In this document: positions 45,070 to 53,769 of the stretch, one piece after another
Layout: the number at the start of each line of letters is the position of its first letter
Numbering within the stretch: the first letter of the stretch is position 1
From: Chloroflexia bacterium
Lineage (GTDB): Bacteria; Chloroflexota; Chloroflexia; Thermobaculales; Thermobaculaceae
Length of the DNA stretch: 64,000 nucleotides
Assembly: GCA_030446765.1 (NCBI GenBank)
Contig: JAUJMR010000003.1
Coordinates: forward strand, 179,499-243,498
Direction of reading: 5' to 3'
The notes under the pieces: generated by a model
The model's input: the letters and a program-made list of their open reading frames with translations, nothing else
The model's database searches: none
Told to the model about the DNA's origin: nothing
Made by a program: the position numbers and the translations under genes

Positions 45070-45858
45070 CTATCCTATGGGAAACGTGGCAGCGTAGCCC
45101 TCGCCACATCGTAATCGTCAGCAGCAACTCGTCCTGGTAGATGTTGTCTGCGCTGTTGGGGGTGTCCGGTTCGGTACCCCTGCTTGCATACGGGGCCTGG
45201 CCGAATACCTGGGTCGAGAGCGTATCGTCGAAGAAGAGTTGTGAGGTAAACTCCGAGCCGTCCGGACGCACCTTGAAGTGGATATGGACGGCCCGGCCCG
45301 AGTACCACCCAGGGTAGATCTGGTGAACTTCGCCGTGCCGTCGGCATCGGTCGTTTGCGAACCGCGCAGCCACTTCTGCCCCTCGGTACTGAATCCAGGA
45401 TCGGACACGCCGGAGTATGCCCCCGCCGCGTCGCAGTGCCAGATATCAACCAGATTCCTGGAGCGCGCTGCAGCGCGAGTCGCCGACATCCAGCACGTGG
45501 AAGGTCAGGACGAACGGCGTCCTCTCCCGATCCTCGCGGATATCTGATCGCACGAGGTCGTCGTCCACGTAATACGGCCCCTCTGTCACTCGGGGCGCAC
45601 CACACACCCGGGCGTGGTCACCGTGGCATTCACCGCTGCTACGGTCGCCAACTCGGCCGATGCGGCGGGGTTGGCTTCATCGACACCGCCGCGGCCCCTC
45701 GGCGTTGAGTGTCGGCGACGGAGCGCCTCCCGCCGGCGTTGCGGTGCCGGTGTCATTGGATGAGCAGCCGACAAGAAGAGCGGCCCCGGCCGTCCCGAAC
45801 AGCGCGAGCGCCTCGCGCCGGGTGAGAATCGACCTATCTGCCGGTCGTCGTTGTCCAT
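45070..45858 (-). CDS. exported intradiol ring-cleavage dioxygenase (several frame changes)
   Basis: About 260 residues when read across frames. The N-terminus is a Tat/lipobox type signal (RREALALFGTAGAALLVGCS). Then NAEGP.., GPYYVDDDLVRSDI with the iron-ligand Tyr, LVDIWHCDAAGAYSGVSDPG with the second Tyr, YSGRAVHIHFKVRPDG with the two iron-ligand His, TSQLFFDDTLSTQVFG, and the family end GYAATFPIG before TAG 45072-45070. Intradiol dioxygenases open catechol-type rings; this exported subgroup has no known substrate. SD GTAAGGAGAACC precedes ATG 45858. The ligand motifs are complete, unlike in the copy at 42.8 kb. Confidence 0.78.
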
Positions 45859-46140
45859 AGACTGGTTCTCCTTACTATGTTTGTTGAGTGTTTATGATTG
45901 GTGCTCGGGCCGGGCACGATCTCATATGTCGCTCTTGTTTCCACCGACACCGGGACAGGCTGCCGCGCGAACAAAGTTTTGCGCCCTGTCACGCCGGGTC
46001 TGCCTGACGCCAGCCCGTTTCCGGTCGAGCAGGTGGCTGCCATGGCCAGCATTTCGTCACCGCAGGGGCGGCGTCTGGTTCCATTATGACTCAGACGGGC
46101 TCGCCTATCCGATCCCGTGCGCGGGAGCACCGGTCTCCGT

Positions 46141-46845
46141 CTACTCCCTCCTGGGAGCTTGCTGTGAGTTGGATGACTCTTCCGTGGGCGCTCCTTCGGG
46201 ACTGTCGTCGTTGTCTTCGTTGCTGTCGTTGTCCCCAGGCAGTACACCGTGGTGATGGCGACCGCCGAAGCCCGGGCCGCTCAGCCCACCGATCATCACC
46301 GCGTCGGCCGTCACCACGCCGTTGTTGTCGGCATCGCCTCGCACGTGGATAAAGCTGCCGACTTCCGATCGCGGCTGTCTCGCCCTCGTTACGGACCTCG
46401 GTGTCCGCGGTCAGGGATCGGTCTTGTTTCCGTCGGGCGTCTCCATCGTAACGGTGGTGCCACTGACCTTCGTGACCTCACCGGCGGCGCCCCCGTGGCG
46501 GCCGAACTTACCGCCGTGGTGTCTCCCGCCGAACATCGGGAACGGTCGACCCGTCTCCGCGATCCGTGCCTTGATGTCGTCGGCCTGCTCCTGGCTCAGG
46601 TCACCGTCCTTGACGGCCTGATCGATTTGTTCCGTGCTCTTGGGTCATCGCCGACCTGATCTGCGCGGGCTGCTTGCCCAGTATCTGCGCAACCCGGTTG
46701 ATGAACCGGTCATACGTGGTGTCCGCCTCGGTCGTGCCGCTCTGGGCACTCGCGACGCCTATGCCGACGACCGCCAGCGTCAGCGCTGCCACCAGCCCCA
46801 GGGCTGCCAGGGTTATTCTCTGCTTCGCTGTCAGGTACCTCCATG
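46141..46845 (-). CDS. exported hypothetical protein, DUF5666-like C-terminus (frame changes)
   Basis: A signal peptide or anchor (ITLAALGLVAALTLAVVGIG, then ASAQS) is followed by a helical region TTYDRFINRVAQILGKQPAQ and DGDLSQEQADDIKARIAETG, and a beta region with FIHVRGDADNNGVVTADAVM that resembles DUF5666 domains. The tail is very acidic and Asn/Ser-rich (PGDNDSNEDNDDSPEG). Frame changes lie near 46645, 46530 and 46390. No catalytic motif is recognised. It stands 280 bases upstream of the dioxygenase on the same strand and is duplicated with it, which suggests they work together. The start codon is unsure. Confidence 0.6.
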
Positions 46846-47101
46846 TGTACTTGTCGTGTCTCCTTGTGCCCCATTGCGGGGCCGACTTGCAGTCGCTAAT
46901 CCATACGCCGTCTCCTCCACTGGTGTCCTGCGGCGCCTTGCACCGCGCAGCGTCTGTACAGATGGTAAGGGGGTACTTCAAGCCTCTCAAGAACCCGATA
47001 AGAACCCGGTAAGAGTTGCTCGAGGTTGGGGTGGTTATCCACTTCCACGCCAGGTACGAGCCGGTGCTAAACGAGGCAGCCAGTGGTTATCCGCTTGTGC
47101 C

Positions 47102-47220
47102 CACGCGATCCACTTGAGCCGTGGTGCGTGTCATCCCCGTAGTGAGAGATCCGTAGCCCCGCCGCGGATTCCTTGCGGGCTCGGACCGACAAATACCCTA
47201 CCAATCAGCCAGATTCCGTG
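47102..47220 (+). repeat. R1 dispersed palindromic repeat, copy 7
   Basis: Core 47130-47190 (GTCATCC...CTCGGACCGAC), a few bases shorter than the others. The remainder of 46846-47265 holds no gene. Confidence 0.8.
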
Positions 47221-47265
47221 ACGCGGCCACTCCCCCACCGCCGAGGACGACGTTGGCCACGCACC

Positions 47266-47636
47266 TCACAGCATCGGGCGGTCCACGTCGCCTCGATCCA
47301 TCCGCGAGTGGGTTCGAACCGCCGCGAGCCGGACTGGGTACATGGGGAGCACCTCCGGGGTGAGGACGACGGCCTTGTCGACTGCCTCGCGGCCGCGATG
47401 ACGGCGATCAGTTCGTCGAAGCCCGTCCGCGTAGTCCCCGGGTCGAGGTCGAACTCGATCTCCTCAGTGGTGAAGAAATGACACTCCATACCCGCCTGTC
47501 GACGGACAGCGAGCAGGTAATCTCTACCCGCAACTCGAAGATCTCTTCGGTAGCGCAGGAATTCGTCGCCCGCGGTGAATTCCAGTGAGTACGGAGCGGC
47601 GCGCAGGTAGTCGATGACCCTCTGCCAGTCCCGCAC
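47266..47636 (-). CDS. hypothetical protein (one frame change)
   Basis: About 123 residues: RDWQRVIDYLRAAPYSLEFT, GDEFLRYRRDLRVAGRDYLL and ECHFFTTEEIEFDLDPGTTR in one frame, then a frame change near 47395 gives DKAVVLTPEVLPMYPVRLAA and a stop at 47266. Protein-like composition and codon use on both sides of the change support a real gene. No family is recognised. The start is uncertain because no good SD precedes GTG 47636. Confidence 0.5.
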
Positions 47637-48030
47637 GCGGTGTCGAACACTCGTGCAGCATGCGTCCGGTTCGAAAGCATATCTCGTACGGTTCCCTGAC
47701 TGGCATCTCCTGCGATCGCTTCGAGCATATCAGTCCGGTGTCGGCTGATGTTCTGAGCATGCGTCCACGACAGCCTTCCTGTGCATACGCACAGTGGGTG
47801 CCCGCGATCGGATTCCCCTCGTGGCAAGCAATCGCGTGCAAGGGGCAGGTAATCCAGGCAGTCTCGTGGAACCAGATTGCAAGGGGGTCGTAGTTGCGCA
47901 GACTAGGCTCCGACTACTGCCAGCAGCCAACCGGCACGGGCCAGTATGGGTTTGCATGGATAGCTACGCTGGGCCAGTGCTACTACGTCTCTCGATCACG
48001 CTATTCACATAGTCGATCTTGGCGAACAGC
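47637..48030. other. 394-base gap without a gene
   Basis: No coding signal, RNA gene or repeat copy is seen between the hypothetical gene and the cupin gene. Confidence 0.55.
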
Positions 48031-48425
48031 CTACTCCAGCATCTCGGACTGGAAGCGGCGCATGATCGCCCGAATCGGCGCGCCGTGCAACGCTGCGATC
48101 AGATCCTGCCGCCTCGGGGTCAGGATGATGAGGTAGCGCGCGGAGCCGATGGTTTCGTACGTGTGGGGAACGCCGGCGGGCACGAAAACCGTTGTGCCCG
48201 CCGAGGCATTGACCTCTCGCTCGGCGAACCTGAAGCGCAGCGTGCCGTCGACGACGTACCAGGCCTCATCGTCATCGTGGTGCACGTGCAGGTATGCGGG
48301 GCCACTGCCCTCCCACTCGTGGACCGAGAACGACCCCCACTCGCGGCGACTGGGCCCTGTCCCGATGTGCGCTGTCCGATCTCCGGCACGATAATCGGAT
48401 CTCGCGCTACGAGCACCTCCTTCAA
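48031..48425 (-). CDS. small cupin-domain protein (one frame change)
   Basis: About 131 residues, a single cupin barrel. Motif 1 is YLHVHHDDDEAWYVVDGTL, with the His and Glu metal ligands, and motif 2 is GTTVFVPAGVPHTYETIG with the last His. A frame change near 48365 joins the N-terminus (VLVARDPIIVPEIGQRT). Such proteins are sugar-isomerase, dioxygenase or sensor modules. It starts 13 bases after the S9 peptidase stop, so the two probably share an mRNA. The precise start is unclear because the SD-like AAGGAGG overlaps the first codons. Confidence 0.8.
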
Positions 48426-48437
48426 GCGTTGGCTCGG

Positions 48438-50420
48438 CTATTCCGTGCCCCCATCCGCCATGTAGCGGTCGAACCAGTCGATGATGCGCTCCAGGTTCTC
48501 GACCCGGCGCTTCGGCTTGCCGCCGCGCGTGAGGCCGTGCGACTCCTGCGGGAAGCGCAGGAACTCGGTGGCGACGCCGAGGCGCGAGAGAGACACGAAG
48601 AGTTGCTCCCCCTGCTCGACCGGGCAGCGGTGGTCCTCCTCGCTGTGGATCACAAGCAGCGGCGTCTTGATCTGCGCAACGTACGTGATGGGCGACATGC
48701 GCGCGTAGCCCTCCGGGTTGTCCCACGGCGTGCCACCGACCATCCACTCGCTGAACATCGGCCCAATATCGCTCGTGCCGTAGAACGAGCTCCAGTTCGA
48801 GAGCAAGCGTTGCGTGACGCCCGCCCGGAATCGCGTGGTGTGCCCGAGCGCCCACGCCGTCATCCACCCGCCATACGAGCCGCCGCCGATCCCGATGCGC
48901 TCAGGGTCCACCCACGGCTGCGCCTCCGCCCAGTCCGCCGCGGCCATAACGTCCGCGAAGTCGCGCGTGCCCCAGTCTTTCACGATGCACGCGGTGAAGT
49001 CCTGACCGTAGCCCGTGCTGCCGCGCGGATTCGTGAAGAGCACGCCATACCCGCGGGCGGCGAGAACCTGGAACTCGTGGAAGTACGCGTGACCGTACGC
49101 CGTGTGCGGCCCGCCGTGCACCTCGATAACGAGCGGGTATTGCTCCCCCTCCCGGTATCCCGCCGGCCGGACGATCCACCCCTGTACCTCGGTCCCCTCC
49201 GTGCTCGTGAACGCGATCTCCTCCGGCTCGGAGAGTGCAAGTTCCGTGAGAAAGGCCGCGTTAACGCGCGTGAGCTGTACCTCGCCCGAACCGTCCAACG
49301 CGGAGGCGTAGATGTCGCCCGGATTGAGCAGTTCCGCGGCCATGGTCGCCATGCGCTCCCCCGCGACGGAGAAACCGTACACCGTGCGCCCGCCACCAGT
49401 CACCGCTTGAACCTCACCGCCGCTTGCGGGGACGGCGTAGACGCGCGTCGCGCCGTGGTCCGTAGCCGTGATGTACAGCCGGGTGCCGTCGGGCGCCCAC
49501 AGCGGGCCACCATCACCCGCCCCGAAGCGCGAGTCGCTGTTCACGTCCTCGTTGCTCGCCGACCGGTCCCACCCCTCCGCCAGGGCGCGCGGTTCCCCGC
49601 CCTCAACGGGCACCGTCCACAGGCCAGTGTTCGTGCTTAGCCCGGTCTCGGGCGGGTCCTGGTCCCCGAGGTATGCGACGGTGCGCCCATCGGGGGAGAA
49701 CGCAGGTGCGAACGATGGCCCCTTGCCCGTAGTTAGCCTCCGGGGCTCGCCGCCGGACGCCGGTACCAGGTGTATATCCGAAAACCGCCGGAAGGCGCGC
49801 TCCGGACCTTGTTGCGAGACGACGGCGATCAGCTCACCGTCCGGGCTCCAGGTCGGATCGGCGTAATCATCGTCGCCCTCGGTGCGCTGGATCGCATCCT
49901 CACCGTCGAGGTCCTGCACGAAGAGGTGGCCCCGCCCTCGTTTGATCCCCTGGCCGTCGTCCTTGAAGTGCGCTTCCGTGTAGTGGTAGACGACGATGTC
50001 CTTGGCCTCCTCCTCCGGGTCCACGCCCGTCCTGGAGATGAACGCCACCCTCGTCCCGTCCGGGCTCCAGGCGGGATCGCCCGCGCCGTTCGGTGCGCTC
50101 GTCACCTTCCGCGCCTCACCGCCGTCGGCGGGCATGACGTAGAGCTGCGGCTTCTCTCCGCGATCGGACACGAAGAGCAGTTGCGTGCCGTCGTGCGACC
50201 AGCGGGGAGCGGTGTCCTTCTTCGGCCCGTACGTATAGCGCCGTGGTTCCGAGCTGCCGTCCGAGGGGACGACATACACCGCCGAGCGATACTCATCCTC
50301 CTCCCCGTCAATGTGGGTGAGCACGTACGCGACACGTGCCCCATCGGGTGAGAGCTGCGGATCGCTGACATACCGGTAGCTGTACAGGTCGGAGACGGCG
50401 ACGAGCTTGCGGTCTGGCAT
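48438..50420 (-). CDS. S9 family prolyl-oligopeptidase/acylaminoacyl-peptidase
   Basis: A 660-residue serine peptidase. The N-terminal 400 residues form a TolB/PD40-like beta-propeller with repeated Asp-box elements (DPQLSPDGARVAYV, DPAWSPDGTRVAFIS, ADPTWSPDGELIAV, FAPAFSPDGRTVAYL). The C-terminal alpha/beta-hydrolase has VIEVHGGPHTAYGH, the nucleophile GGGSYGGWMTAWALG, the acid region VIHSEEDHRCPVEQGE and the His in FPQESHGLTRGG. It trims N-acylated or small peptides in the cytoplasm. AAGGAGTCCGCT precedes ATG 50420. The gene is intact over 2 kb. Confidence 0.93.
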   Translation of the reverse strand: MPDRKLVAVSDLYSYRYVSDPQLSPDGARVAYVLTHIDGEEDEYRSAVYVVPSDGSSEPRRYTYGPKKDTAPRWSHDGTQLLFVSDRGEKPQLYVMPADGGEARKVTSAPNGAGDPAWSPDGTRVAFISRTGVDPEEEAKDIVVYHYTEAHFKDDGQGIKRGRGHLFVQDLDGEDAIQRTEGDDDYADPTWSPDGELIAVVSQQGPERAFRRFSDIHLVPASGGEPRRLTTGKGPSFAPAFSPDGRTVAYLGDQDPPETGLSTNTGLWTVPVEGGEPRALAEGWDRSASNEDVNSDSRFGAGDGGPLWAPDGTRLYITATDHGATRVYAVPASGGEVQAVTGGGRTVYGFSVAGERMATMAAELLNPGDIYASALDGSGEVQLTRVNAAFLTELALSEPEEIAFTSTEGTEVQGWIVRPAGYREGEQYPLVIEVHGGPHTAYGHAYFHEFQVLAARGYGVLFTNPRGSTGYGQDFTACIVKDWGTRDFADVMAAADWAEAQPWVDPERIGIGGGSYGGWMTAWALGHTTRFRAGVTQRLLSNWSSFYGTSDIGPMFSEWMVGGTPWDNPEGYARMSPITYVAQIKTPLLVIHSEEDHRCPVEQGEQLFVSLSRLGVATEFLRFPQESHGLTRGGKPKRRVENLERIIDWFDRYMADGGTE

Positions 50421-50512
50421 AGCGGACTCCTTGGGGTACCAATCAGTGATGGGGAAGGTGAACTGGTGCCGATTATAGTGGAGGGCAGCCATTGAACGGG
50501 GTGTTCAGGCGC

Positions 50513-50552
50513 AACTACTAATTTATTTCCTATAACTACAAAATTAGTAGTT
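50513..50552. repeat. perfect 12-bp AT-rich inverted repeat upstream of the S9 gene
   Basis: AACTACTAATTT (50513-50524) and AAATTAGTAGTT (50541-50552) are perfect complements around 16 AT-rich bases, in a GC-rich setting. It lies 93-132 bases before the S9 start and could be an operator, or a weak terminator of the upstream methyltransferase gene. Confidence 0.7.
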
Positions 50553-50663
50553 CGTGCAGGAGTGCTGCTACCAAAGCCTCGCGCTGGGGCTGATTCATCG
50601 GGAGCAAGCCTACCGGGGCGGGGGCAGCAAACTCTCGTGCGGCTTGCGGGCGAGCACACACAG

Positions 50664-51248
50664 TCACGTCTCGTCACCGCTCGTGATCTTTTCTGCGCGC
50701 TCGATCACCAGCCCCGCGGCGTGCAGCATCCCCATGCTCTGCTCGGGCCCGTAGTGGCTCCACCACATCGGCGCGCCCCAGCCCTCCCAGTTGGCTTCGT
50801 CGCCCTCCCACGCGCCGGTCGCCCACGTCGCGAGGAAGCCACCGCCCGGCCAGAGCCAGTCGTGGATGCGCCCGACGAGCGGCGACTGCTCCTCGCGGGG
50901 CACGTGGATGATCGAGTAGAACGCGACGACCGCGCCGAACGATGTGGGCGGGAACGCAATGTCTGCCAGGTCAGCCTTGATAAAGGTGGCGTTGGGCACG
51001 TGCTGTCGGGCAAGCTCGAGTTGCCGCGCCGAGATGTCCACGCCCGTCACATCGAACCGCTCAGCCAGCCGGCGTGTCAGGGGCACCCCCGCGCCGCAGC
51101 CGAGGTCGAGCACGGGGGTGCCGTCCGGCAGGTCACCCGTCAACTTCCCCAGCAGGTCCAGGATGGGCGCATCTTCCGGACCCTTCGTGGCAAGGTACCG
51201 TTCGGCTATGTGGTCGTATCCCGCCTCGACCAGATGCTTCGGGTCCAC
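50664..51248 (-). CDS. class I SAM-dependent methyltransferase
   Basis: A 194-residue methyltransferase: GYDHIAERYLATKG at the N-terminus, motif I TPVLDLGCGAGVPLTRRLAE, motif II FDVTGVDISARQLELARQH, then DLADIAFPPTSFGAVVAFYS and the Trp-rich ATGAWEGDEANWEGWGAPMW. This pattern is seen in cytoplasmic methyltransferases of unassigned substrate. GTG 51248 follows a run of G that may act as SD; GTG/ATG 51278 is an alternative. The gene is intact and faces the S9 gene in the same direction. Confidence 0.85.
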   Translation of the reverse strand: MDPKHLVEAGYDHIAERYLATKGPEDAPILDLLGKLTGDLPDGTPVLDLGCGAGVPLTRRLAERFDVTGVDISARQLELARQHVPNATFIKADLADIAFPPTSFGAVVAFYSIIHVPREEQSPLVGRIHDWLWPGGGFLATWATGAWEGDEANWEGWGAPMWWSHYGPEQSMGMLHAAGLVIERAEKITSGDET

Positions 51249-51348
51249 GGCCCCCCCCGTTTCAGGCACTACGTGCACAGCACGGACAGAACCCTGAGCA
51301 TTCTGTGCATCAGCGGAAGGCTGGCGCGTTTGGGACCACGGTTCATTT

Positions 51349-51440
51349 GTAATCCGCTTGAACCGTGGTGCGTGTCATCCCGAACACAGTGAGGGATCCG
51401 TAGCCCGTACCACGGATTCCTCGCACGCTCGGAATGACAC
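51349..51440 (+). repeat. R1 dispersed palindromic repeat, copy 8 (right arm missing)
   Basis: Left arm and core (51374-51438) are almost identical to copy 1, but the sequence leaves the family right after GGAATGAC, so the outer right arm is lost. It lies between ilvD and the methyltransferase gene. Confidence 0.82.
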
Positions 51441-51480
51441 CGCCGCCCATTCGCACGGGGGACGACGGCCCAGGATACCC

Positions 51481-53178
51481 CTATCGCACTGGCCGGGTCA
51501 CTGCACCCTCGGCGGCGGAGGAGACTAGCGCGGCGTACTTCGCGAACACCCCCGACTCGTAGCGCGCCGCCTGCGGCTTCCACTGCTCCAGCCGTGCGGC
51601 TATCGCCTCTGGGGACAGCTCCACGTCAAGCGTGCGCTGCTCCAGGTCGATCGTGATCAGGTCTCCCTCCCGTATGGCGGCGATTGGTCCGCCGACCGCG
51701 GCCTCCGGCGCCACGTGGCCTACCATGAACCCGCGCGTCGCGCCGCTGAACCGGCCGTCCGTGAGCAGCGCAACCGTCTCGCCGAGGCCCTCGCCGACGA
51801 GCGCCGCGGTGACGCCGAGCATCTCGGGCATCCCCGGCGCGCCGCGCGGTCCTTCGTTTCGGATGACCACCACGTCCCCGTGCTCGATCTCGCGCTTCGT
51901 GACCGCCGCCATCGCGTCCTCGCCGGACTCGAACACTCGCGCCGGACCCTGGTGCCTCGATCTTGGCGACTCCGCCACCTTGATCACCGCCCCCTCCGGC
52001 GCGAGGTTGCCCTTGAGCACCAGCAGGCCGCCGGTCTCCTTCTTCGGCGCGTCCACCGAGAGCACCACCTTCTGTCCCGGCGTCTCCGTCACGTCCGCGA
52101 CCTCCTCCGCGAGCGTCTTGCCCGAAGGGGTGAGTTGATCGCCGTCGATCTTGCCGCCGTCGATCAGGCGCTTCGTGATCAGTCCGATGCCGCCCGCCTT
52201 GTGGACGTCCACCGCCGTGTACTTGCCAGACGGCTTGAGGTCCGCGATGATCGGCGTGCTATCGCTGACTGGGTTGAAGTCGTCGATGGACAACTCGATG
52301 CCCGCCTCACGCGCCATCGCCAGGAAGTGCAGCACGATGTTCGTCGAGCCGCCCGTGGCGTTCGCGACCGCGATACCGTTCAGGAAGCTCTGTCGCGTCA
52401 GGATCTGGCTCGGCTTCAGTCCGCGCTCCAACTGGTCCATCACCAGCCGTCCCGCTTGCCGGGCGATCTCCTGCTTCGTGGGGTCGGGCTGGGGGGTAGA
52501 CGCCATCCCCACCGGGGAGAGGCCGAGCACCTCGATCGCCGTCGCCATCGTGTTCGCGGTGAACTGCCCGCCGCACGCGCCGATGCCGGGGCACGCGACC
52601 CGCTCCAATTCGTCGAGATCCTCGTCGCTCATCTTCCCCGCGGCGTTCGCGCCGATCCCCTCGTATACTTCCTGGATCGTCACGTCGCGCCCGCGGAAGT
52701 TCCCCGGCAGGATCGAGCCGCCGTACAACACGAAGCCTGGGATATCAAGCCGGGTCAGCGCCATCGCGGAGCCGGGGAGTGTCTTGTCGCACGCGGCGAG
52801 GATGACGATCGCGTCGAACATATGCCCGCGCCCGACGAGCTCAATGGAGTCCGCGATAACCTCCCGACTGATGAGCGAGGCGTTCATCCCCTCCGTGCCC
52901 ATCGTGACGCCGTCGGAGATCGCGACGGTGTTCAGTTCCATCGGCACGCCGCCCGCCTCGCGGATCCCTGCCTTGATGCCCTCCGCGAGCCGGCGAAAGC
53001 CCAGGTTGCAGGGCATCGTCTCGATCCACGAGTGCGCGACGCCGACAATCGGCTTCTTGAAATCGTCGTCGCCGAGCCCGATAGCGCGCAGCATCGAGCG
53101 TGCGCCAGCGCGGTCCCGCCCGTCTATGATCGTCTTGCTCTTGTGGCGGGTGTCGAACTTCGTGGCTGTGTCGATCAT
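51481..53178 (-). CDS. ilvD: dihydroxy-acid dehydratase
   Basis: A 565-residue IlvD/Edd protein that makes 2-oxo acids for valine, leucine and isoleucine synthesis. The iron-sulfur cluster and metal motifs are complete: ETMPCNLGFRRLAEG, LAACDKTLPGSAMAL and ACPGIGACGGQFTANTMATA, and the C-terminus holds LTDGRFSGATRGFMVGHVAP with the catalytic Ser. Start ATG 53178 follows GAGGAAGC; the longer frame upstream has no similarity. It is a single gene here without other ilv genes. It is free of frame errors, in contrast to most of its neighbours. Confidence 0.96.
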   Translation of the reverse strand: MIDTATKFDTRHKSKTIIDGRDRAGARSMLRAIGLGDDDFKKPIVGVAHSWIETMPCNLGFRRLAEGIKAGIREAGGVPMELNTVAISDGVTMGTEGMNASLISREVIADSIELVGRGHMFDAIVILAACDKTLPGSAMALTRLDIPGFVLYGGSILPGNFRGRDVTIQEVYEGIGANAAGKMSDEDLDELERVACPGIGACGGQFTANTMATAIEVLGLSPVGMASTPQPDPTKQEIARQAGRLVMDQLERGLKPSQILTRQSFLNGIAVANATGGSTNIVLHFLAMAREAGIELSIDDFNPVSDSTPIIADLKPSGKYTAVDVHKAGGIGLITKRLIDGGKIDGDQLTPSGKTLAEEVADVTETPGQKVVLSVDAPKKETGGLLVLKGNLAPEGAVIKVAESPRSRHQGPARVFESGEDAMAAVTKREIEHGDVVVIRNEGPRGAPGMPEMLGVTAALVGEGLGETVALLTDGRFSGATRGFMVGHVAPEAAVGGPIAAIREGDLITIDLEQRTLDVELSPEAIAARLEQWKPQAARYESGVFAKYAALVSSAAEGAVTRPVR

Positions 53179-53360
53179 GGATGCTTCCTCACATGGTGCG
53201 TCTTCGGCGTTGGCGGTGGGTATCAGGGCGCATGCTACCATCAGTGAACAGCCCGCGTCGAGTAGGTGCCCATTGCCGGATTGTAAGCCGAGCGGCCACG
53301 AGTTCCGACTATCCTTACACCCGCTTGCAAGGATGCTGAGGCTTGGAGGGGCAGGTCTCT

Positions 53361-53492
53361 TACGAACTCCAGCTAAACAGTAGGGCATCTGTCATTCCGA
53401 GTCGTCCTGCGAGGATCGGTCGTGAGGCCATGCTCGGTGCACTTTGCGCGGGGTTCGCGATGACACGAGTAGAGTTCACCCGGATTGCGTAT
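53361..53492 (-). repeat. R1 dispersed palindromic repeat, copy 9 (reverse, most diverged)
   Basis: Starts CTAAACAGTAGGGCATCTGT, core 53391-53464 with a replaced centre (TCGGTCGTGAGGCC) and ends CGGATTGCGTAT. No gene is seen in the rest of 53179-53769. Confidence 0.65.
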
Positions 53493-53769
53493 CCGCGCCC
53501 GACCCCACGCTTGGCGGCGAGGAGGCGTAGTGCCACCTACCCCGCGAAATGGCCTTCCGTGCCTGCGGCGTGCCGGCGGCGACCGGCCGGGGCGCTTGAT
53601 GCGCAGTTCAACCGGGACCTGGAGCCACCCAGCATCAGGCATCGCCCAGGTCCCGCGCGGCAGCACCCCGTCGGGCACCGCCGTGCCCTGGTGGGCTGCG
53701 TCAGGGCTGCGCCGTGGCGAGGACTCAGATGGTGCCTTGTGCGCTCGGGGCCATTAGCCCGGCTCAGAC

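Noticed and set aside
47290-47330. A GGGTTCGAACC stretch that resembles a tRNA T arm
   Set aside because: No acceptor or anticodon stems can be formed around it; it lies in the frame of the hypothetical gene.
48294-49640. A 448-codon plus-strand frame opposite the S9 peptidase
   Set aside because: Antisense artefact of high GC; the minus-strand frame has complete propeller and hydrolase motifs.
51715-53247. A 510-codon open frame on the plus strand opposite ilvD, plus a 410-codon one in another frame
   Set aside because: Both are Arg/Asp/His-rich antisense shadows of the GC-rich ilvD gene, without any family resemblance or SD.
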